Source: Sphingobacterium siyangense (GTDB lineage: Bacteria > Bacteroidota > Bacteroidia > Sphingobacteriales > Sphingobacteriaceae). From it: a stretch of DNA of 64,000 bases. The notes beneath the pieces are model-generated. The model was not told the origin of the DNA. It saw nothing but the letters and a program-made list of their open reading frames with translations, and made no database searches. How positions within the stretch are numbered: position 1 is the first letter of the stretch; each line of letters begins with the position of its first letter. The position numbers were made by a program, and so were the translations under genes. Positions 20,336 to 29,939 of the stretch are shown in pieces. The stretch lies in contig NZ_VLKR01000030.1 of NCBI RefSeq assembly GCF_007830445.1, forward strand, positions 1-64,000. The letters are read 5' to 3'.

Positions 20336-22711
20336 TTATTCGTCTCTTAAACTATCTACGGGATTGGATAAAGCTGCCCGAACAGCCTGGTAGCTGACGG
20401 TGAAAATGGCGATCAGCAAGGCCAGGATACCACCGAAGACAAATGTTTGCACCTCTAGATCTGTTTTATAGGCAAAATTGCTTAACCATTGTTTCATCAG
20501 GTAAACTGCAATAGGGCAGGCAATCAGAATGGAAATGGAGACGAGTATCACGAAATTTTTCCCCAATAGCCGGACGACACCAAAGGTGCTAGCGCCAAGA
20601 ACTTTACGGATGCCAATTTCCTTTACACGCATTTGCGCTTCGTGAGTTGCCAACGCAAACAGACCTAAAGCAGATATAAAAATCGCGATGCCAGCGAAAA
20701 TATTGAACAATAAGCCTGTGCGCTGCTCGGATTTATATAGACTATCAAATTGCTGATCAATGAAAGTATATTTGAAAGGGGCGTCTGATGGATAGCGGTT
20801 ATAGATCTTTTCTAAAACTTTAATGGCCTCAGGGGCTTTTGTCGTACTCGTTTTAACATAAAGTGTGCCCGATCCCCAGCGCGTCCAGAAGACCATTGGG
20901 CCTATTTTATCTTTGATGGATTTGAAGTGGAAGTCTTTCACAACACCGATAATTTGTCCAGGGAAATCGTGGAAACTCATATTGGATCCCACGTACGGCG
21001 GTTTTAATCCCATCTGTTTCGCCAAAGTCTCGTTGATGATATAGCCGGACGAATCAACCGGCATTCCGCTAAAGTTTTTTCCTTCGAGGAATTGCATGTT
21101 CATCAAAGGAATAAAATCCTTATCGATGGTCGCTTGAGCAACAATGAGTTTGTTGTCTTTGGACTTGCCGGGCCAATCGATATCGCCCGTGGCATTTCCA
21201 AAATCGGTCATGTTGTATAAACTTGATAGGGAAACCCCTTGTATCGCCTCATTGCTTTTTAGTTCAGCACGTATCGCGTCCATATGTTTGTAAGCCTCCT
21301 CAGGAAGACCAAGTGTTAATACATGATCTCTATCATACCCCAAATTGATCTTTTGGATAAAGTCCAATTGCTTTTTAATAATCAGCGTACATACAATTAG
21401 CGTTACGGAGAGTGTAAACTGGAAAACCACCAATATTTTACGCATGGTATTCGAGGAAACACCTTTTATTGATTTTCCTTTTAACGAATGAATGGGATTG
21501 AACGAGGAAAGCTGTATCGCAGGATATATACTGGACAGTCCCAATGTGCCTATAATTGCTGCCCCAATATACAGCCATATCGTCGTGTTATGGAAAGATA
21601 GACTGATTGATTTTTGTGCGATCTGATTATATCCGGTATGAAGGATCACGATAAGGATGAAAGCGATCAGTAGTGAACAAAGAAATACAACAACAGTTTC
21701 GGTGATAAATTGTAGGAATAAATGGAGACGGTTGGCGCCGATTATTTTACGGATACCAACATCTTTCGCCCGATCCAATGCTCTTGCAGTACTTAGATTG
21801 ACATAATTTACCGCACCGATCACCAGGAGCAATATCGCAATGATCCCAAAAATCTGAACCATGCGAAGTGTCGATTTATTTCCGTCAGGAGCGATTAAAT
21901 GCATGGTTTTGAGTGGATCTAAAACAAATATAGTCGAGTTTTCACCGTCGCGGGCTTTGGTATAAGTGTCTGTGACCGATTTTCCGATAAGTGCTGCAGA
22001 AGCATGAGGTTTGACTTTAATATACGTTGAAAAACTATAGTTGCCCATATCTTCATCTATTGTTTTCCATTTACCGTTGCCGCCCCAGTTTGTAAACCGC
22101 TGTGCATGATACCCCAGTGGGATAACGACATCGAATTGCATGGAGGAGTTTTGTGGAACATCGTTTAGGATACCTGCTACGGTGAAGAGATCTTTCTGAT
22201 AACGGAAAGTTTTTCCAATGGCTTTTTGCGTACTAAAAAGTTTTTCAGCAGTTGATGGGGTGATAAGTGCCTGTTTATAATTTTCCTGAAAACCTGCAAG
22301 CGAGCCCTCTTTCAAGGGGAAATGAAACATCTTGAAAAAATTACCATCTACATAATAGATGTTCATATCAGTTACCGGACGTTTCAGTTTGTCATTGACC
22401 AACGTGGTATTGTAATCCTGTGAAACACGCGTTGCGTAATCTACCTCCGGTACATTTTGTGCATAGTTTCCTATAGGCCCGGGAGATGTCCCCCATATCG
22501 AACCGTTGTGCTCGGGATCCAAATGAGAATTGACTTTGTAAATCTGTTCAAAATCTGGGTGGAATTTATCAAAGCTCTTTTCGTCCTGTACCCAGAAAAT
22601 AATTAATATGGAGGCAGTAAGGCTGACCGACAGACCTAATATATTGATCGCGGTATAGAATTTCCGTTTCCTTAATTCTCTAATTGCGGTTATTAAATAG
22701 TTCTTTATCAT
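20336..22711 (-). CDS. FtsX/MacB-type ABC permease, array member 9
   Basis: A 791-aa two-half permease, MIKNYLITAIRELRKRKFY. Coupling loops are ARALDRAKDVGIRKIIGA and AQMRVKEIGIRKVLGA; the tail is NPVDSLRDE. It is separated from member 10 by 133 bp, one of the longer gaps inside the array. That gap contains a 14-bp-stem hairpin followed by a short T run on the coding strand, so expression of member 9 onward may be attenuated relative to member 10. Confidence 0.92.
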   Translation of the reverse strand: MIKNYLITAIRELRKRKFYTAINILGLSVSLTASILIIFWVQDEKSFDKFHPDFEQIYKVNSHLDPEHNGSIWGTSPGPIGNYAQNVPEVDYATRVSQDYNTTLVNDKLKRPVTDMNIYYVDGNFFKMFHFPLKEGSLAGFQENYKQALITPSTAEKLFSTQKAIGKTFRYQKDLFTVAGILNDVPQNSSMQFDVVIPLGYHAQRFTNWGGNGKWKTIDEDMGNYSFSTYIKVKPHASAALIGKSVTDTYTKARDGENSTIFVLDPLKTMHLIAPDGNKSTLRMVQIFGIIAILLLVIGAVNYVNLSTARALDRAKDVGIRKIIGANRLHLFLQFITETVVVFLCSLLIAFILIVILHTGYNQIAQKSISLSFHNTTIWLYIGAAIIGTLGLSSIYPAIQLSSFNPIHSLKGKSIKGVSSNTMRKILVVFQFTLSVTLIVCTLIIKKQLDFIQKINLGYDRDHVLTLGLPEEAYKHMDAIRAELKSNEAIQGVSLSSLYNMTDFGNATGDIDWPGKSKDNKLIVAQATIDKDFIPLMNMQFLEGKNFSGMPVDSSGYIINETLAKQMGLKPPYVGSNMSFHDFPGQIIGVVKDFHFKSIKDKIGPMVFWTRWGSGTLYVKTSTTKAPEAIKVLEKIYNRYPSDAPFKYTFIDQQFDSLYKSEQRTGLLFNIFAGIAIFISALGLFALATHEAQMRVKEIGIRKVLGASTFGVVRLLGKNFVILVSISILIACPIAVYLMKQWLSNFAYKTDLEVQTFVFGGILALLIAIFTVSYQAVRAALSNPVDSLRDE

Positions 22712-22774
22712 GGTGATAGGCTTTCTTTGATTAATTTTGTTTTTTTGTCACTCCTTGTGGCGCTTTATTCAAAA

Positions 22775-22819
22775 CAAGGATTGTGATGGGATCATGACTG
22801 ATTCCCATCATTCTCCTTG
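22775..22819 (-). terminator. Intercistronic hairpin between permeases 10 and 9
   Basis: CAAGGA-N3-TGATGGGA at 22775-22791 pairs perfectly with TCCCATCA-N3-TCCTTG at 22803-22819. This gives a 14-bp stem with one 3x3 internal loop and an 11-nt apex. On the minus (coding) strand the stem is followed by TTTTGAATAA. It looks like a weak terminator or attenuator, or an RNA processing site; its role is inferred. Confidence 0.5.
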
Positions 22820-22844
22820 ATCACTATTGAGCTTATTTACTATT

Positions 22845-25250
22845 TTATTCATCTCTTAAGCTATTTACGGGATTTGCACGTGCCGCTTTTATGGATTGGT
22901 AGCTCATCGTAAAAAATGCAATAAGTAGGGTTGCGGCAGCCGGAATGATAAACATCCACCAGGATAGATCTATCTTATAAGCAAAATCATCCAACCATTT
23001 GTGCATCGCCCACCAAGCAATTGGGGTGGCGATCAAAATAGAAATGAGTATAAGTTTGATATAATCTTTTGATAATAACCCAATAATCCCCAGTACCGTA
23101 CTTCCCAACACTTTTCGAATACCAATTTCTTTTGTACGTTGTACCGTGGTGATGGTAACCAGGCCGATCAATCCCAAGCAGCTGATGAGAATTGTCGTCG
23201 ATGTAAATAGATTGATGATCTTCGAGAATTTTAGATCACTGCTATAGAGTTCTTTGATTTGCTGATCATAGAAATCATATTTGAATGGGGCTTTTGGATA
23301 ATATTTTTTCCATTCTTTCTCAATCTGTTTTAAAGTTTCCGGCCAGGTAGTTGAATTATTGTTGAGTTTCACACTTAGTCTGTTTAATTCCCATTTTTTA
23401 ATGGAACTCAGCATGACAACAGGTTGAATGGCTGCATGGAGATTTTTCGTGTGAAAATTGTCGGTTACTCCCACAATCTGGCGCTGTTTGTCGGTATACG
23501 TAACAAAGCTCCCTACAGCGTTTTCAGCAGATTTAAAACCTAATTTTTGAACGCTGGCTAAGTTTAACACGATGCCTGTGCTCGTATCGGCCAATTGCAG
23601 CGGGCGGCCAGCAAGCATTTTAAAATTATAGAGCTTAAAGTTATCTTGGTCGACAAATTTCATTTGTACATCGGCTTGTAACTGTCCCGTATCACTTTTG
23701 GCAAACAAGGCATTTCCCCAATGGTCGTTACTCATGGGCAGATGCCCCAAGGAAGCCTGCTCAACACCTGCGATGTGCTTAATCGCTTGTTTGAAAACAA
23801 AAGGATCAACATTACTGTCCTGATAGCTTTTACTCGGAAAACGTAGGGTAATGATCGCATCCTTATCAAAGCCGTAGTTATTCTGTAGTGCATGTTTCAA
23901 TTGTAGACCAATGATGCAAGTTGAAATAACAAATAGCTGGGCAATCAAAAATTGAAAAACAATGAGCATTTTTCGAAAAGAAAGATTGCCAAATTTGAGC
24001 GTTTGCGCATTCGAGATTTTAATGACTTCAACAATCTTGACTTTGTTTGTCAATAAAATCGGATAACCTGAGGAAATTAAAGTAATCGTAATTGTAAGTG
24101 TTGCTAAAAATAGCGATACACCCCAGGGATCTGGATATAGCTTGAGCTGATCGGGAATATATGCGGCTAAAACTGTTTGAATGAGAATAAGTAAAGGCCA
24201 AGATAAAAGCACCGAAAAAGCCGTAATGCAAAATGTTTCTAGCAGAAAGGATTTTGTAATTCTTTTCTGGCTTTCTCCCAATGTCTTTCTGATACCAATT
24301 TCCTTAGCGCGTTGTGGGATTTGGGCTGTAGCGAGATTGATGTAATTGACACAGGCGAGTAAGAGCAAAAATATACCTATGCCGATAAGACCGTACATTA
24401 TTTTCTGATCAACATTATTTTGCGCATAAGAAGTAAAATGTAAGTCTTTTAAAGGAACTGTATTTACATGCATTTTAAATCCAAACTTGTCAAATTCAGC
24501 ATGTGTCATCTCATACGCCTTTTTGTCGGCTGTCTTTATGAGGTTAGGAAGGGAAGCCGATGATTTTACCTTAATAAAGAGCTGCCAATTGGAATTTGAA
24601 TTGTTCCAGTTTGTGCTATTCCATTCCTGTTCTGGAATCCGGATAAATTCTTTACCCAAAAAGCTGCTTGGATGAGCTAGATCTTTTACAATACCGGCGA
24701 CATTGTACAATGTACTATCATAGGATAAGGTCTGTCCTATGATTTGGTCTATTGACGTGTTTGGGAAATACAATTTAGCCCGCGATTCTGTCAGGATGAC
24801 TTCATGGCTATTTTTTAGTATATTCCTTTGGTCGCCAGCTAACCAAACATAAGGTGTCATTTTGAAATAGTCTCCCGTGGTACCGATGATTTCGGGCTGA
24901 TCTTCAAACTCTATTTTCTGCGCGCCGCCATTATTACTGACACGCTCGAAGTATTGTTTAAAGATGGGTACTGTCAGTTCAACATTGACAAAGTTATCCT
25001 TGATATATGCCGGTAATGGTGCGGGAACACCATCGAAATGATCTAATTTATCCTTTTCCTCATAGGAGGTATGGACCTTGTAAATCTGCTCACTTTCTGG
25101 ATGATGCTGGTCAAAACTAAATTCATAATTGACGATACGGAAAATTAGCCAACAGGCACTTATTCCGATGGCAAGCCCAAATACATTTAAAAATGTGAAA
25201 AGACGGTTGCGCCATAATTGTCTGAAAATTAATTTAATCGTGCTCATCAT
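22845..25250 (-). CDS. FtsX/MacB-type ABC permease, array member 10
   Basis: An 801-aa two-half permease starting MMSTIKLIFRQLWRNRLF; either of the first two methionines could be used. The coupling loops are AQIPQRAKEIGIRKTLGE and TVQRTKEIGIRKVLGS, both ending in a non-alanine residue, unlike most paralogues. The end is NPVNSLRDE. It lies 44 nt downstream of the ATPase gene, so it and permease 11, which sits upstream of the ATPase, are the immediate ATPase neighbours. It groups with members 6 and 7. Confidence 0.92.
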   Translation of the reverse strand: MMSTIKLIFRQLWRNRLFTFLNVFGLAIGISACWLIFRIVNYEFSFDQHHPESEQIYKVHTSYEEKDKLDHFDGVPAPLPAYIKDNFVNVELTVPIFKQYFERVSNNGGAQKIEFEDQPEIIGTTGDYFKMTPYVWLAGDQRNILKNSHEVILTESRAKLYFPNTSIDQIIGQTLSYDSTLYNVAGIVKDLAHPSSFLGKEFIRIPEQEWNSTNWNNSNSNWQLFIKVKSSASLPNLIKTADKKAYEMTHAEFDKFGFKMHVNTVPLKDLHFTSYAQNNVDQKIMYGLIGIGIFLLLLACVNYINLATAQIPQRAKEIGIRKTLGESQKRITKSFLLETFCITAFSVLLSWPLLILIQTVLAAYIPDQLKLYPDPWGVSLFLATLTITITLISSGYPILLTNKVKIVEVIKISNAQTLKFGNLSFRKMLIVFQFLIAQLFVISTCIIGLQLKHALQNNYGFDKDAIITLRFPSKSYQDSNVDPFVFKQAIKHIAGVEQASLGHLPMSNDHWGNALFAKSDTGQLQADVQMKFVDQDNFKLYNFKMLAGRPLQLADTSTGIVLNLASVQKLGFKSAENAVGSFVTYTDKQRQIVGVTDNFHTKNLHAAIQPVVMLSSIKKWELNRLSVKLNNNSTTWPETLKQIEKEWKKYYPKAPFKYDFYDQQIKELYSSDLKFSKIINLFTSTTILISCLGLIGLVTITTVQRTKEIGIRKVLGSTVLGIIGLLSKDYIKLILISILIATPIAWWAMHKWLDDFAYKIDLSWWMFIIPAAATLLIAFFTMSYQSIKAARANPVNSLRDE

Positions 25251-25294
25251 CTATAGGTTATTAGGATTAATATCTTGGTTATATATGAGTTGTC

Positions 25295-25987
25295 TTATAC
25301 CGAAGTTGTTTCCATAATCACTTGTCCGTCTAGCATGCGGATTACACGATCAGAGAATTTTGCATCGTGCTCACTGTGTGTTACCATGACGATGGTTGTG
25401 CCGGCCTCGTTCAATTCAGTCAGGAGTTGCATAACTTCGTTACCGTTATTGGAATCGAGGTTACCTGTAGGCTCATCGGCAAGGATCAGTTTGGGATTAT
25501 TGACAACCGCACGAGCGACAGCCACACGTTGCTGTTGACCTCCGGAAAGCTGTTGTGGGAAGTGATTGCGACGGTGCATGATCTGCACTTTTTCCAAAAC
25601 TTCTTCTACACGTTTTTTGCGTTCTGCTGCTGGAACATTGGTATAAACCAGTGGAAGTTCCACGTTTTCAAATACGGTCAGCTCATCGATCAAATTGAAG
25701 CTCTGGAACACAAAACCAATGTTATGTTTGCGAAGATCTGAGCGACCGCGTTCTTTGAATTTGGCAACTTCAATCTCGTTGAATAGATAGCTTCCTTCAT
25801 CCAAATCATCCAATAGACCAATGATATTGAGTAAAGTCGATTTCCCACAGCCCGAAGGCCCCATTACAGCAACAAACTCTCCCTCTTTGACATGGATATT
25901 GAGGTTGTTTAATGCGACGGTTTCAACTTCTTCTGTGCGGTAATACTTTTGAAGATTTGTGATTTTGATCATATTTTTTGTGCTCAT
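25295..25987 (-). CDS. ABC transporter ATPase (LolD/MacB type), sole ATPase of the array
   Basis: A 230-aa cytoplasmic ABC ATPase of the LolD/FtsE/MacB class. Walker A is GPSGCGKSTL (about 43-52), followed by Q-loop VFQSFNLID, signature LSGGQQQRVAVARA, Walker B LILADEPTGNLD with its catalytic Glu, and H-loop VMVTHSEHD. The class hydrolyses ATP to drive FtsX-type permeases. It is the only ATPase among eleven permease genes, so several permeases probably share it as alternative partners. It lies between permeases 10 and 11. A second methionine (MIKITNLQK, from 25972) is an alternative start. Confidence 0.95.
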   Translation of the reverse strand: MSTKNMIKITNLQKYYRTEEVETVALNNLNIHVKEGEFVAVMGPSGCGKSTLLNIIGLLDDLDEGSYLFNEIEVAKFKERGRSDLRKHNIGFVFQSFNLIDELTVFENVELPLVYTNVPAAERKKRVEEVLEKVQIMHRRNHFPQQLSGGQQQRVAVARAVVNNPKLILADEPTGNLDSNNGNEVMQLLTELNEAGTTIVMVTHSEHDAKFSDRVIRMLDGQVIMETTSV

Positions 25988-26063
25988 GGTTTTTATGTTT
26001 TGTATCCTTGGCGAAATTGCTTTGGACAGTTACTATTTCTGTTATTAAATTCTTTTTTAGTGT

Positions 26064-28430
26064 TTATTGATCTCTTAAAGTCTTTGTCGGATTGGCTATC
26101 GCTGCTTTAAATGCCTGTGAACTGATGGTCAATAGGGCAATGATAATAGCTGTCAGACCACTGATGATAAAAATGGTCCAGGAAATATCGATATGATGTG
26201 CATAATTAGTTAGCCATTTGCTCATGATCATCCATGCAATAGGAAAGGCAATGATACATGATATTGCTACAAGAATGACAAATTCACGGTTGAGCATTTG
26301 GATAAGTCCCGAAACAGAGGCGCCCAAGACTTTACGAATGCTGATCTCTTTTGCGCGTTGCTCTGTTGCAAAGGCGGCTAAACCAAATAGACCTAAGCAG
26401 GATATAATGATAGACATCAGTGCAAATACACTGGATAGTTGCTGTACAAAAAGCTCCGCTTTAAACTTATTATTGAAACTATCATCTAAAAATTTATAGT
26501 CAAAAGGGAAGCCTGGGTTATTTTTGACGATGACCTTCTCGATTTGTTGAATGGCATCTGGTAAATCTACTCCAGCCTTTGTCTTAATGGTCATGATCCC
26601 ATTATCTCTATTCATTGGTAGAAACAGCATCGGCTCAGGATCGGCATACACATTGTTATAAACGAAGTTCTTGACGACACCGGCGATAGTAAACTTTTCC
26701 TCACCGTAGCTGATGATGTTACCGGCCACAAGGCCATCTTTTTTGATCAGTTTTGCAAATGCTTCGTTGATGACAACCGATGTGCTGTCGCCTACAAAAT
26801 TTTGATGAAAGTTTCTACCGTCAAAAAGCTTTAAGTCTAAAGCTGGAATAAGGCCCTCATCAGAACGTAACATACCAATCAAAATACTGGCATTTGGATC
26901 TTTTCCCTCCCAGCTAAAACCGGACGTATTGGAGTTGATATTGAGGATACTCATGTCACTGACACCGACTTCTTGCACAACTCCTGTTGCTAATAATTGA
27001 TTTTTAATGAGCGGCAGATGTTTGCCCATATCGCCTTGTAGCGCTGTAGTCAACACCTGACTCTTATCAAAACCGAGATCTCTGTTCTTGTTGTGCTGAA
27101 TCTGTTGGTAGATGATAATGGTACAGATAATTAACACAACTGAGGCTGTATATTGCAGGATGACCAACCCTTTACGGACGAGACTTCCACTACCGGCCTT
27201 CTGTTTCGTTCCTTTGATCGTTGAAAGCGGCTTGAATGCCGAAAGGAAAAACGCGGGATAGCTACCTGCAAATAATCCACATGCTAATGTTATTGTCGTT
27301 AAAAATAGCAGGTGTGAGGGGGCTAAAAGATTAACCTGAAGATTCTGGCCTATCATGGTGTTGAACGGCCTGATGAAGATATAGATTAGCAATATAGCAA
27401 CAAGAGAGGAAATAATTGCCAAAACAAGGGATTCTCCCAAGAATTGCATAATGAGCGATTTGCGACTTGCACCAACCACTTTGCGCATTCCAACTTCTTT
27501 TGCTCTTTTTTCAGATCTTGCAGTTGCAAGATTCATGAAATTGATACAGGCGATCAGTAAGACAACCCAAGCGATAAAGGTAAATAGACGAATATTTTTA
27601 ATGCCACCTTCTTTTTCAATACCACTGTTATCAAACTGATTGTAGGTAATCCAACGTTCCATTGGATAGAGGAAATTCTGTGAAAAAGTGACTTCACCAT
27701 TGGTCTTGTGTTTGACGAAATCCATCATCTGCTTGTTAATCTGATCGACGTTGGCATTATCTTCGACCTGAACTAGGGTTTGAACACTATTGTTCCCCCA
27801 ATTTTTTAGAAAATCCTGACCTGCTTCAAATTTTTTGAAAGGGATGAGCCATTGAAAATCATAGCTGCTATTTTTGGGGAGGTCCTTGATTACCCCCGCA
27901 ATAATAAATGGCTCACTATTGTTTGTTTTGACGGTTTTTCCCAAGGCAGGACGGTTGCCAAATAATTTCTTCGCTGCAGTTTCTGATAATACAATGTTAT
28001 TGACCTGATCAAAGGCAGTCTTTCGATCCCCTTCAAGAAATGCAAGGGATAGCACATCAGCGATGCTTCCATCGGCATATACACCATTTTGAAATATATT
28101 ATTGTCTCCGACGGAAAACAGCATTGGCGAATTCCAGCTTATGCGTACTGCATGCTTGATGCCTGGGATTTCTTTCGCTATGCTTTGGGCAAAGGGTCCT
28201 GGGGTAGATTCAAATACATAGGTGGCTCCATCGTATGTCTGTTTTGATTTGACAATGTAGATATCCTTTTTGTTGGCGAAATTATCGTTGAAGCTCAACT
28301 GATTTTCAACCCATAAAAAAATCAACGATGCCGCAGCAATCCCGACCGCCAGTCCAAAAATATTTAGAAAGCTGTAACCTTTGGTTTTCCAAAGGTTACG
28401 AAGTGCGGTTTTAATAAAGTTTTTAATCAT
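26064..28430 (-). CDS. FtsX/MacB-type ABC permease, array member 11 (first after the fusion protein)
   Basis: A 788-aa two-half permease, MIKNFIKTALRNLWKTKGY. Coupling loops are ARSEKRAKEVGMRKVVGA and TEQRAKEISIRKVLGA; it ends NPTKTLRDQ, the only member with a final Q. It is placed between the membrane-fusion protein (66 nt upstream) and the ATPase (76 nt downstream). It is therefore the member most likely to be the original permease of a MacA-MacB-like set, with the other ten as later duplications. That evolutionary order is inference. Confidence 0.93.
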   Translation of the reverse strand: MIKNFIKTALRNLWKTKGYSFLNIFGLAVGIAAASLIFLWVENQLSFNDNFANKKDIYIVKSKQTYDGATYVFESTPGPFAQSIAKEIPGIKHAVRISWNSPMLFSVGDNNIFQNGVYADGSIADVLSLAFLEGDRKTAFDQVNNIVLSETAAKKLFGNRPALGKTVKTNNSEPFIIAGVIKDLPKNSSYDFQWLIPFKKFEAGQDFLKNWGNNSVQTLVQVEDNANVDQINKQMMDFVKHKTNGEVTFSQNFLYPMERWITYNQFDNSGIEKEGGIKNIRLFTFIAWVVLLIACINFMNLATARSEKRAKEVGMRKVVGASRKSLIMQFLGESLVLAIISSLVAILLIYIFIRPFNTMIGQNLQVNLLAPSHLLFLTTITLACGLFAGSYPAFFLSAFKPLSTIKGTKQKAGSGSLVRKGLVILQYTASVVLIICTIIIYQQIQHNKNRDLGFDKSQVLTTALQGDMGKHLPLIKNQLLATGVVQEVGVSDMSILNINSNTSGFSWEGKDPNASILIGMLRSDEGLIPALDLKLFDGRNFHQNFVGDSTSVVINEAFAKLIKKDGLVAGNIISYGEEKFTIAGVVKNFVYNNVYADPEPMLFLPMNRDNGIMTIKTKAGVDLPDAIQQIEKVIVKNNPGFPFDYKFLDDSFNNKFKAELFVQQLSSVFALMSIIISCLGLFGLAAFATEQRAKEISIRKVLGASVSGLIQMLNREFVILVAISCIIAFPIAWMIMSKWLTNYAHHIDISWTIFIISGLTAIIIALLTISSQAFKAAIANPTKTLRDQ

Positions 28431-28450
28431 AATTATGGTCGTATGATAAA

Positions 28451-28488
28451 AGCGGTTATCGACAGACCTGATGTTATCGATAACCGCT
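28451..28488 (-). terminator. Perfect 12-bp hairpin between fusion-protein and permease genes
   Basis: AGCGGTTATCGA (28451-28462) and TCGATAACCGCT (28477-28488) form a perfect 12-bp stem with a 14-nt loop inside the 66-nt gap. No T run follows on the coding strand, so an mRNA-stabilising or processing hairpin that sets the fusion-protein:permease ratio is as likely as attenuation. Confidence 0.5.
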
Positions 28489-28496
28489 GTATGATG

Positions 28497-29750
28497 TTAC
28501 TTTTTAATATTCAGCTCCTGTACCTTGTCATACGTCTCGTAGCTCGATACAATAACTTTATCTCCCGGTTGTAGACCTTTGATGACCTCATAATATTCCG
28601 GATTCTGTCTTCCTAGTTGGATATCCACACGATACGCTGTGCTTCCATTTTTATCCAATTTGAAAATCCAGTTACCACCGGTCTGTTGATAGAATCCTCC
28701 TTTTGCCAGTAATAATGCTTTTGTCTCGTCACTTAACGCTAAACGTATCTGCAAAGTTTGTCCACGACGGATCCCTTTTGGAACATCATTGATAAATTCC
28801 ATGTCAACCTGGAATCGACCATTGGTGACTTGTGTATAGACTTTCTTGATACGGAGTTTGTAGGTTTTTTCACCGATAGAAAATTCACCTTGTAGATCTG
28901 GGAAAATACGGTTGATATAATGTTCGTCAATATCAGCACGCACTTTGAATCCTGTCAAAACGTCGATTTGTCCCAACCGTTCCCCGGCATTTTTGTTTTG
29001 TCCGATTTCTGCATCGAAAGCTGTCAATTGTCCGTCAACAGGCGCTCTAACGATCAGATCACCAATTTTTCTTTTCATCAGTTCCAATGCACTCTGTGTA
29101 CGTTGATAAGTTTGCTTATCCTGATTAGTTTTTTGCGCATTGGAGATTTCGTCCTGTTTTAGGATCTGTTTGGTCAAGTTGACCCGCTCTTTTTGATAGT
29201 TGTATTCGTTCTTTGATTTTTCGAACTCTTGTGTACCAATGGCTTTTTCAGCGAGTAATTTTCTATTTAAGGTATAGATTCGTTCAGCTTCACGATAAGC
29301 TTGTTCTACATCAGCCATTTGGTTGCGGTTGTTAATCGATGCTTGTTGTGCATTGGTCTGCGCTATTTGGGACTGTGTCAATAGATTCAGCACTTGTGTT
29401 TCTTGTTGTACCAAGGTAAGCTCCTGATCGGTATTGGAAAGACGCATGATTGCATCCCCTTTTTTTAAGATAGCGCCATCTTCTACAAACTTTTCTTCTA
29501 CGCGTCCACCAACAGAAGCATCGAGGTATATGCTGCTAATAGGAAGTACAGTACCATTTATAGGGATAAATTCCTGAAAGTTTCCATTTTTTATTTCGAC
29601 AATAGAGATGCGGTCAGCTTCAACATTCAGTTTGCTTTTGCCGGAGGTAAAATAGAAACTGGCGCTGATCAATCCAACTAAGCCAGCAACCCCCACAATA
29701 GTCATGATACGTTTGCTATTCCACTTCTTCTTTTCTAAAGGTCTGTCCAT
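28497..29750 (-). CDS. Periplasmic membrane-fusion protein (MacA/HlyD family)
   Basis: A 417-aa protein with one N-terminal membrane helix (about 18-38). A barrel-sandwich half-motif follows (about 60-105, containing SIYLDASVGGRVEEKFVEDG), then a coiled-coil hairpin (about 110-225), the returning sandwich strand (RAPVDGQL) and beta-barrel/membrane-proximal domains. This is the MacA/HlyD layout, which connects an inner-membrane ABC permease to an outer-membrane channel. It heads the minus-strand array and lies divergent to the TolC-type gene at 30402; together with the ATPase and a permease these make a complete tripartite set. Its upstream region has the paired operator repeats and a sigma-54-like element. 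Confidence 0.92.
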   Translation of the reverse strand: MDRPLEKKKWNSKRIMTIVGVAGLVGLISASFYFTSGKSKLNVEADRISIVEIKNGNFQEFIPINGTVLPISSIYLDASVGGRVEEKFVEDGAILKKGDAIMRLSNTDQELTLVQQETQVLNLLTQSQIAQTNAQQASINNRNQMADVEQAYREAERIYTLNRKLLAEKAIGTQEFEKSKNEYNYQKERVNLTKQILKQDEISNAQKTNQDKQTYQRTQSALELMKRKIGDLIVRAPVDGQLTAFDAEIGQNKNAGERLGQIDVLTGFKVRADIDEHYINRIFPDLQGEFSIGEKTYKLRIKKVYTQVTNGRFQVDMEFINDVPKGIRRGQTLQIRLALSDETKALLLAKGGFYQQTGGNWIFKLDKNGSTAYRVDIQLGRQNPEYYEVIKGLQPGDKVIVSSYETYDKVQELNIKK

Positions 29751-29776
29751 AATTTAATATCAATTTTGTATATAAC

Positions 29777-29792
29777 TATGAAAGCTGTGCCA
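29777..29792 (-). promoter_or_regulatory. Candidate sigma-54 promoter of the array (weak -12)
   Basis: On the minus strand TGGCACAGCTTTCATA has a perfect -24 hexamer TGGCAC, but the -12 GC is absent. It is reported because its placement, 53 nt from the nearer operator repeat (29846), mirrors the 55 nt at the 7927 promoter. The implied leader to 29750 would be short, about 16 nt. Confidence 0.4.
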
Positions 29793-29845
29793 AGAATGTA
29801 AATTATTGATTGATAGGTTCTTGTTTTGTTTAGTTTTAAGCTTGG

Positions 29846-29882
29846 TGTTCGATAGCGGACACTTCTTGTACGAAGGCGTACA
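29846..29882. promoter_or_regulatory. Paired operator-like repeats TGTNCG-N4-CGNACA
   Basis: TGTTCGATAGCGGACA (29846-29861) and the perfect palindrome TGTACGAAGGCGTACA (29867-29882) start 21 bp apart. They match the pair at 7998-8035 in motif, arm length and spacing. They lie between two divergent sigma-54-like elements (29777-29792 minus, 29940-29955 plus), at nearly equal distance. Binding by the response regulator encoded downstream is inferred. Confidence 0.7.
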
Positions 29883-29939
29883 ACTGGAAGTTTTTTGCTG
29901 TTTAGAGCGTCAACTGAAGCGCTTTTGGCAGATATAATC

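Noticed and set aside
484-28430. Reading the permease array as macrolide resistance (MacB) genes
   Set aside because: The proteins have two FtsX halves and no fused ATPase, unlike MacB. Nothing in the sequence identifies a drug substrate.
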